DNA of 64,000 nt, from the NCBI GenBank assembly GCA_027605045.1, contig JAQFWX010000025.1, positions 372,001 through 436,000 of the forward strand, given 5' to 3'. Below are positions 38,897-50,322 of the stretch, one piece after another. Numbering within the stretch: the stretch's first letter is position 1; the number at the start of each line of letters is the position of its first letter. Under the pieces are notes generated by a model. That model was given only the letters and a program-made list of their open reading frames with translations, ran no database searches and had not been told where the DNA came from. The position numbers were made by a program, and so were the translations under genes. The stretch comes from Phallus indusiatus (lineage: Eukaryota; Basidiomycota; Agaricomycetes; Phallales; Phallaceae).

Positions 38897-41203
38897 ATGC
38901 CTCACGTCGTACTACCTTCTGATAATCCTTCTTCCGAAGCACACCCAATTCATCGTGCCAACGGTTTCGCGAATGGCACAAGTGACCACCTGCAGTGGAA
39001 AAAAATAGCTGCCGCCAAACAAATGCAACGCGAACAGATTCTGTCTGACCATCCTGAGTGGCGGATTCGAGAGAATATCCCACTCGAGGTCAAGGACGTT
39101 TCACATTTTGCTTTGCACGCCCTTACAGAACGAGAGAATCAAATCGTTGATCATGATGCTACAGGTTTAGTTGAAATGATTCGTCTCGGACATTATTCGG
39201 CGCTGGAAGTAACAACAGCATATTGCAAAGTAAGCCATCCTTAAAATACCTGATCCGACACTATTTAATTCATTTACTTTCCTTTTCAAGGTAGCAACGG
39301 CAGCTCAAGATTTAACCAAGTATGTCAACTCCGTTCCGTTGAAGAACTTTTGACAAACCTATCCAATAAAGCTGCTTGACGGAGATTCTATTTGAAGAAG
39401 CCTTCCAGAGAGCGAAAGAATTGGATGCTTACTTTACCCGAACCGGTCAGGTAGGACTGTCATTTTTATTGGTATTGTTAATCTCGTTACTGAAACGTTG
39501 GGCATAGACAATTGGTCCTTTGCATGGATTACCGGTTAGTGTGAAGGACCACATTCTTTTAAAAGGGTACGATACTTCAACAGGTGGGGTTAATTCTGGT
39601 TTGGGTGCTTAATCCTGGCTTATGAAATTTCGGCCTTAAGGGTATATTGGATGGGCTTTCAAAACCAAGGCCGAGAAAGATGCCGTGGCAGTGCGTATCC
39701 TTCGAGAAGCAGGGGCTGTGTTCTACGTCAAAACCGCTAACCCGCAGTCACTCCTGGTATGGCACCTATTTATATGTTTCCCCTTTGGTATCGTACGTCT
39801 AATCGTGTACATTTTACCAGTCTCTCGAGACCAACAACAACATCTGGGGACGTACCCTTAATCCATTCAATCGTACTACTACCCCTGGAGGTAGCAGCGG
39901 CGGTGAGGGAGCGTTGATCGCTGTCAAGGGAAGTCCGTTGGGGATAGGAACAGATATCGGCGGCAGCATTGTAAGATTAATGAATATTTCTTTACAAAGC
40001 TCTTACATACATATATGGCCTATTAGCGAGTACCTGCCGCCTACTCAGGCATTTACGGATTTAAAGCTTCGGTTGCGCGGTTACCACACGCTGGTTTGCT
40101 TGGTGAGTGCTACCCTTTTTTGCCCTTTATAGACGATTAAACCGGCAAATAACTCAGGTTCTCATGATGGGATGGACGCGTGAGTGTGCTGGAAGATCCC
40201 TGGTTAAGTATATTGCATATTAATAGTCTGGTAACAGGATTGTCGGCGTTTTGGGACCTATGACGCGGTCAGCGCGCGATCTGTCGTTGTTCTGCAAGAT
40301 TATGTTAGACTCGAAACCTTGGCTGGTTGAAGCTCCACTGCTTGAGATGCCGTGGAAGCAGGAAGTTGCCAGGGGACTAACGCTACCCTCAAAACTGAGC
40401 TTCGGGATAATTTGGGATGATGGAGTAGTTGCGCCACACCCGCCCATCTTGCAAGCTTTACAAGTAGTCAAAAAGGCTTTGATTGACGCTGGACATGAAG
40501 TCATTGACTGGATACCAAGAAATCATCAACAAGGATGGGAATTGATAGTAAGTTCATCCACCCATTAGACCAAATTTGGGGAAATGCATGAGGCTGACTT
40601 TGGCACTCTGGTTTTTTTTTCTATTAATTTTATTTTATTTTATTTCTCGCTTTACAGTCCCAGCTGTACCTTCTTGATGCTGGTGTAGAATACAAAGATA
40701 CCCTCGCGATTGCCGGTGAACCAGCTGTACAACAAACGGAGTGGATATTATCCCATGCGAAGGACAAGCCATATAGCGTGGGAGAGATCTTCCAGTTGAA
40801 CTTGGCACGAGAGAGTTTCAGGTCCGCTGCACTGGCTCACTGGAACGAAACGGAAATGCGAACGACGACAGGTCGTCCTGTAGACGGGATTATCTCACCA
40901 GTTGGACCGTGCCTTGCACCTCCACACGATTCGACGGTTTCCTGGACGTACACATCGCACTGGAACCTGTTGGATTATCCTGCGGCCGTGTTTCCGATGG
41001 GACGATGGAGTGGCGATGCCGCGACGTTGACGATGTCAATGGGATTAGCGCGTAATGAATGTGAAGCGTTCGTACATAAGCAGTGGACAGACGACCCAAC
41101 TAGGTCAGTCGGTCTTCCGGTTGGACTGCAGTTGATCGGGAGAAGACACAACGAAGAGAAAGTTCTCGCCATGCTTACGATGGTTGAAAAAGCATTGAAA
41201 TAG
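38897..41203 (+). CDS. Amidase-signature hydrolase (fatty acid amide hydrolase-like)
   Basis: Amidase-signature serine hydrolase, closest in layout to fungal acetamidase and fatty acid amide hydrolase-like enzymes. The physiological amide is unknown. Ten exons (38897-39229, 39291-39319, 39372-39450, 39508-39583, 39641-39756, 39821-39970, 40027-40102, 40158-40179, 40238-40547, 40658-41203) give 578 residues. The Ser-cisSer-Lys triad is present: Lys in GLPVSVKDHILL, cis-Ser in TTPGGSSGGEGALIAVKG, and nucleophile Ser in GIGTDIGGSIRVPAAYSGIYG. The C-terminal half has GVLGPMTRSARDLS and GLPVGLQLIGRRHNEE. Exon 8 is only 22 nt. The gene looks intact. Confidence 0.93.
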
Positions 41204-41775
41204 GGTGAGAAAAAGAAAAAAAAGACACAGAACTGCGTTTTTACATATACATGTCGCTGGTATGGTGTACAATAATTCCGTATTTTTCCTTTCCCTTTTT
41301 TTTTCTCTTGAAAAATTAACACGCGATAAAAATCAAAAAGAACTTTTGTCGACGGTGCCTGTTGTGCTTAATCCGGCACGTGATTATCGGGAACCGCCCA
41401 GAGATTCAGGAGTGATCGGATAATGAAAAGTTACAGGCTTGCTGACAAAGCTATCCCGTACATTCTCGCGCTCGAGCCACAATCCACTCTTGTCAGTCAT
41501 GTTTCCAGGTGGGACCTGATTGTCGATGTAACAGTCAAAGTAATATTCAGAAATGATTATAATTATTTTTTACTCCAGTATTTTTTTATTGAAAATGTAT
41601 TTGGTATATCCTGATTACACACACACTATATCACTCAGATTCACTCTCTTGCTTTCTTTTTTTTGCAATTGCTCCGTCAACAAAAATTATAAAAGGAGCC
41701 TCCAATGTCGTCAGTAATACCTGCAATTAATCAAGAAACATACCAGACCTCCTCTCTTGCTTACACTGACTTATT
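41204..41775. promoter_or_regulatory. Intergenic region with a TATA box for the GNAT gene
   Basis: 572 bp lie between the amidase stop and the next start. TATAAAAGG at 41688-41696 lies 80 bp before ATG 41776. That supports ATG 41776 over an out-of-frame upstream ATG at 41705. No other gene was recognised. Confidence 0.55.
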
Positions 41776-42936
41776 ATGCCTGGCATTCCCCAACAGCATT
41801 CGTCATCCCGAGCTCCTGCCTCACCCATCATCCATATTTCTGCTTACACCTCTGTTAACTCAATTCCACCCCTCGTCTGGAATGCCCTTAAAAAACATGA
41901 ACGTCCGGCTAATGTCATACTGCCGCATGCATTGTCGCTCCATCAAAATCCACTCGAGCAGTCGGGACAGTTGTGGATGACGTGCGAGTCTTTCTACCCG
42001 TCAACTTCTCAACGTCGTCTCGACTTTGTTCTGAGCTGCACAGAATGGCATATGGGAAAATACCCCATTTTCGTAGCTCCTACCGTTCCTGCATCCTCCA
42101 TGACGCCAGCTTTTCTTTCAGCTCGAGTAGCAAAGCTCGTGGCTGAATTGCACGCGTTGGTGCCCACCGATCGCGTTTATTCTATTTTTGCTCCGGCAAC
42201 TCTCGCAAAAGCCTTTGCCCAGGCCTGGGCAACACTGACCGATGCCAAATTAGAAGACCACCCGTATTACGCCGCTCGGTTCTCCCATTGCACCACAAAA
42301 ACTCTCATCGACCGTCCATCCATTACACCTCCAGATTGTGTCTATAATCTGCGGTTGGCCAGAGAAGAAGACATCTCTCAGGTGGCGGCACTCTGCAAAG
42401 GCTTCGCTTCCAAATCGGTAAATGAAAAATCTTCGCTTGTTTTAGAGGAACAAAATTTAAATAGAAGACAGGAACCATTCGTTCTAGACGAGGCTGGCGC
42501 ACTAAAAGAAGCCAGGTATCTTATCACCAACCAGATCGGATGGGTTCACGAGGTGGTGAAAAATGGTGTTTCAGAAATAGCTTGTTTAGTCGCGACCACT
42601 CGCAACAGTGGAAGAGTGGCGACGATTACAAAAGTCTATACTTCTCCGGCTTGGCGGAAGCGTGGATGTGCAGAAAGACTGGTCAGAGAAGTTTGCAAAC
42701 AGTAAGGTTTTGTATTCTCGGGTATAAGCGTGGATGTGCTAAAACTATCTTCCCAAAGCTATCTGTTTTCCCAACGGAAAGACTGGGTCGTCCTTTATGT
42801 CGCACATGATAATCCCGCAGCTGAAAAAGTGTATGACAAAGTTGGCTTTGTCGGTCTACGCGGTAAACCCAAGGTAGAAGGTGTGGGTGATTGGGTCGAG
42901 ATTGGTTTCCGTGGTACGCAGTTGGGCCATTGGTGA
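41776..42936 (+). CDS. GNAT-family acetyltransferase
   Basis: GCN5-related N-acetyltransferase, substrate unknown. Two exons (41776-42701, 42759-42936) give 367 residues. The N-terminal 200 residues form the variable module seen in fungal GNAT proteins of this type (PLVWNALKKHERPANVILPH). The acetyl-CoA fold follows: YNLRLAREEDISQVAALCKG, then strand IACLVATTRNSGRVATITKV and the pyrophosphate-binding stretch YTSPAWRKRGCAERLVREVC. The last part is VVLYVAHDNPAAEKVYDKVG then FVGLRGKPKVEGVGDWVEI. One intron in over a kilobase is unusual for this intron-rich window. Confidence 0.88.
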
Positions 42937-45900
42937 ATTTCTCTACGATCACTTAATTACAAAAAAAATGAAGCGGGAATCGGCTGTTTAGATACTCAGC
43001 CAAGCCGTTATTAATATTCGTTTCGCGTCTTCAAATTGCATTTCTACTTTTGATGATTATTTTAATAGCACATTAGATACAGTTGTATGTAGATTATAAT
43101 TATTAATTTAATTATAACATGTTTTGCAGGTCAACAACTTTAAAGGGCCAAAAGTTACTTTGAGTGGCTGGAAAAGGCAAATACCCCCAAATCAAGAAGT
43201 GTTCTTTAAGGGGCGAGCATCCGTTGACAGTTTTATCGAGGGACATCAAATTAGTCGATGGGTTCCGCTCTTCTTTTGACGCAAGTGGATAGTACTTCGC
43301 CACACTGCACCTCAGTTCTCATATCTGCATATCCTTATTTTCCCATGAGTACAACTCATCTGGCTTGTTTTCTTCTTCCTGACTTTTGGCTATATTTTAT
43401 TAATTATCTCGTACCTCTTTTTCTTTTCTTGGCCGCCCGAATTAATGAAGACAGATGGTTGATCGTTGCAGTGCAAGAGGCTTAAGAAAATCACAGCACC
43501 GGAGTACGCAACCCCCCATGATGAAACCACCTCCGATAATGATGCCTTTTCGGTCAGAGGGGGGTAAGTCTCGAAATGGAAGGACGGCTTTTCTTGGAAG
43601 CAGAGACAGCATTAGACGATTGTTCGTGAATAACAATGTCAACGTCGCTAAGGGTGAGTAGCATATAGCTTAAATAATTATAGCCCAGGTACAAATTCCG
43701 AGATTTGCTATGACATCACCCAATTAAAGCTAGCACCATTTGATAACGAAGGACTGTATTAACGTGATGAAGAAATGAGTATCTCCGTCGTGAGCAGGTG
43801 AATCTTGCACCATAATCTCCAATTTCAATTTGAGTTTAAACGTACTTATCGCGAAAATAGTTTTTCTCCAGAAACGAGGTCCTGGTGCTGAATTTCCTTG
43901 ATGATAATTTTGCTTATTCATTGCAAGTGGCATAGCAATCTAAATGTAGAAGATCAAGCCTGGTTGAAAATTTAGTCGGCTACACGGGTTGATACTACTG
44001 AGCCTGTGTAGGAATTAGAACCGACGTCTTCCACTCATCAAGTTCTATTTCTTGGCCCTAACGAACTCGGCATTAAGCGTTCAGTATATCTGCTGAATTT
44101 GTCTAGTTTCCCGTCCGTTCGCACTGGGGAGAGCAATAGTCAAAGATATATACATATTATTCGCTAAAAGCCAATGTGACTAACCTGTTTTCGAAATGTC
44201 TTCGCTGTCTTTATAACTTGAATATTGGTCTATCATTCTCATGGGAAATAAATTGAGTGAAAATTCACGACGACATATACCTTTTTTAGCTACTTTATTA
44301 CACCGCTGCATCAAGGATCGGAACGAGATTAACTTAATCTTTCTCAGGCTGAACTCCACCGGAAAATGTTTGCCGGATGAGAATGGACCAGGTTATTGCA
44401 ATAGGCTGAGCTTCTCAGCAGGGGAAGCCTGTACACCCACTGGGACGAGTATCCACCGTGACGCGTGACTTTTAAGCCGTTACTTTCGATTGACAAATGC
44501 CGCACACACTTTGATCGGCTTTGGCAGGGCAGAGCGAAGCGGCAAACTTTCTGTGTGATTAACCGTGACCTGTGACCCGTGACCCGTGACGTTTGAAATT
44601 TTGATCCCACAACAACTGGACTCAAAATTTGAATTCGTCCAACGCGTTCCTAACCTTAATCTCATGTCCTTGGGTTTCAAATTTCGTATCTTCATTTTTT
44701 ATCTCGGAAATCGGTCAAATGTTTATAACAGGAAGTCTCGCCCACTCGTCTCAAGGAATAACCCGAATAGCGACTGATCATGTCAATTGCACATCATACA
44801 TGTACAGCATTATACAAGGACTCACAGTACTTATCTTGTATATCAACAAGCCGCAATCTCTTGCTTCTGATCGATCGGATGATTTTCCTTGTACTCATGT
44901 GCTACTTTCAAATCGACGGTTAACATTCTATTTTCAGTATATCTTTATGGTCCCGTCAATTATCTGGCAGGAGGTTCGGAATTTACCATATGACCGCCAA
45001 TTAGGGAGTTATCGGCTTGCGTTTTCATGGCATCACCACGTAAGTATCTCGCCATACGAGTTTTTCCAAGATTTATCAATGGCGAGTATACTTTAATGTG
45101 AAGGCACCCCTAAGAAAAGAATAGGTTCCACCTAACTGCGATGTAGCCTGTGGCTGAAATGATTCATGAAGATTCTTCCATTCAATATGAACTTTTCATC
45201 ATCATCGTCATCACATATCAATCGCAAATATTTAATACGTGAAAATTGCCGGGCGTAGCTTGGCACGAATGGCACCTGCTTCCGTGGACCATTTGGAGAG
45301 TTCGGATGAAAAACTGGTGCGGACTCTCTTGGTGGTTCCAAACCTCTGGAGTGAACTGAATTCGAGGAGCTTATTGATCAATGACCAAGGCGAGGCATGT
45401 CAGTCATTGTCCCTCTTCAACTAATTAACTACGTTAATACGATTAATCCATCATTTCATGGATAAGTAAGTTCACCCTTGGCAAGATTCGCGTATCCGAC
45501 CAGAACAGTGTTCTAGGATTATTTTCGCCTTATGGACTGGGATATATCTTGTAGAACGGTAGGTCATATCATACGGTGGATAGTCGCTAGCTAGCTAAGT
45601 CTCGGTCTCAGGCTAGTAGGTGTGGTACTTTATAATTTACCATACCGTGCTCACAGACAACTGCGCAGCTTCCACGCAATCTCCCGTCTCCTGTTTTCAA
45701 AGGCATACTATCCAGTAGCATAATCTAAATTTTTCACGACTCTGGGAACTGCACAAATCTGGCCGTCCTTTGAGAAAATAAATTGACGGGTATCACGGGC
45801 GCAAATGGTGCCGGAGCTCGGCTCGCTCAAAGTAGCCCTGTCAAAATGCACCGGTGCTGTCAATTTCGACGTCCGTTTTCAAACACATGCAATCAAATGA

Positions 45901-46160
45901 ATTTGTTCTCGACTAAAAGTTAATTCTTCACATACGGACGAAGAAAAGGACATTACTTACTTTTCTTCGGAGTATCGTCTGCAGCTTCATTGGTTATTTT
46001 TTCAACCTCTTCCCAGGAGTAGAAGCCTCTGTGGGGCTCATGACCTAAACTTCCAGAGTTTCTTTAGCCAGTTTTCTCATGGTGCAAAAGTAGCGAAGGT
46101 TATATTGCTCCAACGACACTCATATGTCCTTTCCCACTGTTTCATATCTCAACTGTCAAT
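42937..46160. other. 3.2-kb gene-free interval
   Basis: The longest region without a recognisable gene, between the GNAT stop and the acetate-transporter-family start. The longest open frame (44629-45096, 155 codons) has no conserved motif and no splice partners. 7-bp direct repeats of the form CCGTGAC occur at 44456-44590. No transposase, reverse transcriptase, terminal inverted repeat or tRNA was recognised. It could be regulatory, non-coding or decayed sequence. Confidence 0.45.
44563..44590. repeat. 7-bp tandem repeat, C(C/T)GTGAC x4
   Basis: Four head-to-tail copies (CCGTGAC, CTGTGAC, CCGTGAC, CCGTGAC). Two more copies of the type (CCGTGAC, GCGTGAC) lie 100 bp upstream at about 44456-44469. 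Function is unknown. Confidence 0.8.
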
Positions 46161-47553
46161 ATGTCGGACGAGAAGCACACTACCTCCCATCATGACATTG
46201 AACAAGGAATAAAGCGAACGATGACCACGGTGACACTTACTCCCGAGCAGTTCGAAGCTCTCTACTTACAGCCGAAGATGGCTGGACAGTCTAACTTGGT
46301 TCGCCGTGTCGCCAATGCGGCACCTTTGTAAGACCCTGTCATTACATATCTCGTAAAAGAATTTTGACAGACGGTCTATTATTCTTCATAATCATTACAG
46401 AGCCGTATCTTCTTTTTTACTAGGTGAGTATACACTACCCTCATCTGTATCAATCTTTACGTATATTTTTAGCTCATTTACCGTTGTCCATGGATCTTAT
46501 GGGATTCCAGGCTGCTGATGGGAATAGCGGTCTTGCCACATTGGGAGTACGTTGCGATTCAATTCATTGAATCACCATCATCATTAAAATTTTCGGCGTA
46601 AAGGCCTTTTGGGCGTGTGGTAGCGTTGGTCTTTATCTTTCCGCTATCTTTGAATGGTCTGTGGGAAATACGTGAGTAGTTAGGGAAATAAAAGAAAAGC
46701 CATGTTTTACATCTATCAGATTCCCTATGGTAGTGTTTGGCTCTTTTGGTGGGTTTGAATTGTCATTTTTCTATACATCTATCTCAATACCAGTTATTTT
46801 GACATTCAGGTGGCTTCTGGGCTAGTTACGCCATCTTGATCCAACCCACTTTTAGAGTGGCAGCCTCCTTTGCACCAGCCAACGTGACAGATAATACATT
46901 CGGTGGTGTTATTGCAACAGCAGCAGGAGCATCTACACGTGAATACAATTCTGGCGTCGGACTATACTTCGTCATATGGACATTACTCTGCGCTCTCTAT
47001 ACAGTTGCCTCCCTTCGAACGTGAGACCGCATCTTTGAGATTAAAGTACATCTGTGTAATTGACCACTCGATTAGAAATGTAGCCTTTGTTCTCGTATTC
47101 TTCCGTGAGTCGATGATGATTCCTTGTCTTCTTTTTTCGGCAATCTAACGTCATTTATTTGATCGCTATTCTGATAGCGTTAACCTTCGCATTTGGCCTC
47201 ATTGCGGCAGCACATTGTAATTACACGTTTTTTTGAAATTTGCAATAGTATATTTTGGACTAAATGTTATCTTTTTAGTTCACACAGGCGTAGGTGAACT
47301 AACGCGAGCCGCGAATGAATTCAAAGCCGCCGGTGGATTCGCATTCGTCACTGGTTTAGTGAGTTCACATGCCCCGAAAATTACCTTAAAATTTCTAATC
47401 TCTAATCTTTACTACCAGGCAGGGTTTTGGATCGACATATCCCTTATTCTTAAAGCCGTCGATTTTCCTTTTGAGGTTCCAGTCTTTGACTTATCGGGTT
47501 TGAAGTTCATGCAACCGCGTCGGATGCAGGTTGATAAGGAACACATGGAATAG
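46161..47553 (+). CDS. GPR1/FUN34/YaaH (acetate transporter, Ato) family protein
   Basis: Six-helix membrane protein of the Ady2/Ato acetate-succinate channel family. Ten exons (46161-46327, 46401-46423, 46473-46546, 46604-46671, 46720-46748, 46810-47020, 47076-47104, 47178-47216, 47279-47358, 47419-47553) give 284 residues. An N-terminal cytosolic tail is followed by helix 1 (NAAPLAVSSFLLAHLPLSM). The helices include FGSFGGFWASYAILIQPTF, VGLYFVIWTLLCALYTVASL, LTFAFGLIAAAHFHTGVGEL and GGFAFVTGLAGFWIDISLIL. The family signature NPAPLGL is changed to NAAPLAV, so transport activity of the usual kind is uncertain. It may be a divergent paralogue. Confidence 0.88.
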
Positions 47554-47908
47554 TTTAACCGCCAAAACATATCCTTTTTTCGACACCCTACATATCTTTG
47601 TAACAAAACGGTCTGGAACGGGTTTGGGAACATGTATAAATGACTTTTATGAAAATGAAGACAGTTAGTTCTCTGACAAACCTCTAACCGCGGTCTGGCT
47701 TTTGTCAAATAACAACCCCATTCCAAAATTGACTACCGATTCTCAAATAATGCTAAGGGGAAAAAATGACACTGTAAGCGAAGGCAGGCATGAAGTGTAT
47801 AATGATAGTGTCCAAACTTTGTGCATAAATATGTCAAAGAAGTATTATTTGTACTCCAACGGATTATAATTTTATTAAGGAAAAGAATGTAAATGCAGGC
47901 AGCATCGA
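47554..47908. other. Convergent intergenic region
   Basis: 355 bp lie between the Ato-family stop and the stop of the secreted repeat protein. Nothing beyond 3' untranslated sequence is apparent. Confidence 0.6.
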
Positions 47909-50322
47909 TTATAAGCGACGGTAACCTCGAGGGTAGTTGTAGTTATTCCCAGAATAACTGTTCGAACTGCCGCTAGGATAACCGTAGGACGAAGCTGTCG
48001 CGGTTGGATAAGCTGTACTTGTGAGTGTCCACCACGAGTTCTGGCACTGGTAAATCGTTAAAAGAGATGATAGGTACGGAAGATCAATATAACATTCAAC
48101 TAACCTGGCTGATGCAGCTCGATAAGGCAGTAGCGGTTGCATCCGCTGCGGCGGTTTCAGTTTCAGTTGCGGTCGCGGTCAGCGTAACGAGCGATTGTTG
48201 AGTGACGGTTACTGAGTCAGTCTATAATTAGAAATAGAGACAGAATCAGAATTAGGGTCATTTTCTAAATTTTGGCAGATTGTTGATTTAATTCTGACCA
48301 TGGTTGCCGTTGAAGTATTGTCAATGATTTCGGTAGAAACCCAGACACTAGTATATGTAGTAGGCTGGACCTGAATTTCCCGGTATGTCAGCGATCGGAC
48401 CTCTTAAAGCATTCTATTTTTGACTTACAACAGTCGAGAACACTGTCATTGTCTCCATGTCGGTCAACGTGGCAGTAGCGGTCTAAAAATGTCCGCTTAA
48501 TATACAAGATATGCGGTATTTCAAAAAAGAACATACCTCGGTCGCGGTAACGCTCTAAAGTATAAGTAAGCATTCAATTACTAACCTCTCAGGAGTAATA
48601 AGATATTTGGTACGTACCTGAGTCAGTGTCATCAGATCCGTCTAAAAAAAGGTAAGAGGGATAAAGTATATATAAGAGCGCAGTACTTACCATGACTGAA
48701 GTCTGAGTGTACACGAGAGTCTTTGTGTTATCGATGGTGTCGGTACTCAGTACAAGGCTGGTATACGTGGTCGGCACAACCTAATGGGATCAAAGCGAAT
48801 GCTTTTAACCATTGGGATCTCAATCAACAGGTAATAACATACCATCGTCACGAAGTCCGTGATTTGTTCAGTTTGGGTAGCGGTGGCAGTCTATCGAAAA
48901 ATCAAAAAAATGTCCGAACGACCCAAAACCTTTGAAACTCACCTCGGTAGCAGTGAAACTCTGTTTGTTGTTCATAATATTAACGGCTATGAGCACGGTA
49001 AAAGAAGATAAATACTAACCAAGAGGCTGGTCATTGTTTCGGTCTACATAGAAAAAAGTTATATCAAGTTCAATCATCTAAGATTCAACGCGCATACCAT
49101 GACCTGGGTTTGAGTGTTTTCGATAGTTTGAGTTTCATCAATGACTTGCGTAGAGACCCAGACGCTCGTGTAGGTAGTAGGCTGAAGCTTTGATCCGAGA
49201 AAGAGATGTCAGCTCACGCCGAGACCGGGAAAGTCCTAAGTACTCACAACGGTCGATACAACAGTGCGTGTTTCGATTTCAGTCATGATATCAGTTTGAG
49301 TGGCAAAGTCAGTCTGCAAGTCAGTGTCAGTTTTGATTCATTCTCGTACAAACGAGACCATACAGTTGTCGCTGTTGCAGTATATGTGTTAAACTGCGTC
49401 ATAGTCTCGGTCGCTGTCATCGTGTGCTCAATACTGATAGTTTCATCCATGATTTCGGTGGACACGTATACACGAGTTGTCGGTACGAGCTATAATACTG
49501 TCAGGCCCATCCACAAGAGCAAAGGGTATTGTAATATTTACCTCAGTTGACGTCTTTTTTTTTTGTTCAATAATTGTTATCGCGTGCCAAAAAATTCAGA
49601 TGAGGTAACTTACGAGAATTTCTGTCAACGTGTTAGTCAAAGTGTTCGTCATGAAACTACAAAGTGCTAAGTCATTTGATTCATCGCTCAAGTATTCTTA
49701 AACTTACTCAGTCATTGTATTGAAGACGGTAACCGTGGTAGGCTCGACCATAGTAGAAACCGATGTCATGGTTTCGGTCATGGTCACTGTTTCGGTCATT
49801 GTACTAGTGACGGTAGTTTGATCTTGATAGTAACAGTCACTGAAAAATGGGTTTAACAAGAGCGGGGTAATTGAATGAGGATACAGACTTATTATTGATG
49901 ATGGTAGTCTCATAACAACCCCACGACTGCGAGTTATACTGCAAAGTAAAAGTTAGCACATACGCGGCCGGAGCGATATCTATCACAAAATGGACTCATA
50001 CCCAAGGTAGAGCAGTACATTTACCACTGCTGTCCTTTGAATAACCATAACCACAGTCCATGCTTGAGTAGGCACCTTGCGTGAATTGAGGGTAGTACGC
50101 AGACTGAGAAGCGGTCTGAGTCGGTGGAGGAGTATATTGAGACGAGGCAGACTGATATGTCGAGCTAGCCGACCCAGTGTACAGGGCGGATGAAGCGAGA
50201 ACAGAGGAAGAAGCACCCGACGACGCAGACGGGTAGGGACTAAGGTAGGTTGACGAAGTACCCATGATTTGCTGAGCAACAGCTCCGCTGATAATTAAGG
50301 AGGTGACCGCAAAAGATAACAT
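47909..50322 (-). CDS. Secreted Thr-rich protein encoded by tandemly repeated mini-exons
   Basis: Unrecognised protein; 18 exons give 480 residues: 50002-50322, 49889-49938, 49708-49839, 49614-49656, 49542-49553, 49364-49489, 49248-49313, 49098-49187, 49020-49043, 48943-48960, 48843-48890, 48691-48780, 48618-48641, 48537-48554, 48429-48482, 48299-48370, 48105-48221, 47909-48046. It starts with a signal peptide (MLSFAVTSLIISGAVAQ), then a Ser/Thr/Tyr/Pro-rich stretch and a Cys-containing block (CGYGYSKDSSGKC, WGCYETTIIN, NDCYYQDQ). The middle is nearly free of Cys and consists of Thr/Val-rich repeats such as QPTTYTSVWVST and TETMTS. The C terminus has two more Cys, then a Gly/Ser/Tyr/Asn-rich tail. 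From exon 5 on, all exons are phase 0 at both ends. It suggests a heavily O-glycosylated wall or extracellular protein. Function is unknown. Confidence 0.85.
48105..49489 (-). repeat. Tandem four-exon genomic unit (about 410 bp), 3-4 diverged copies
   Basis: Within the secreted-protein gene the same exon series recurs: a 90-nt exon starting with an xPTTYTSxxxST motif, a 24-nt exon (TETMTSLL or TDLMTLTQ), an 18-nt exon (SFTATE or SVTATE), then a 48-54-nt exon starting TATAT. Copy starts (minus strand) are 49187, 48780 and 48370, spaced 407 and 410 bp. An upstream copy starting at 49489 has one fused 126-nt exon plus a 66-nt exon. The last copy has a 72-nt exon plus one 117-nt exon. Introns were duplicated along with exons. 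Confidence 0.85.

Noticed and set aside
41705..41980. Upstream ATG frame before the GNAT protein
   Set aside because: It is out of frame with the acetyltransferase and starts almost at the TATA box (41688-41696), so it is unlikely to be in the mRNA.
44563..44590. CRISPR-like array
   Set aside because: Repeats are 7 bp, head to tail without spacers, in a eukaryotic genome.
44629..45096. 155-codon plus-strand open frame
   Set aside because: No domain, no codon regularity, no splice partners; kept only as part of the gene-free interval.
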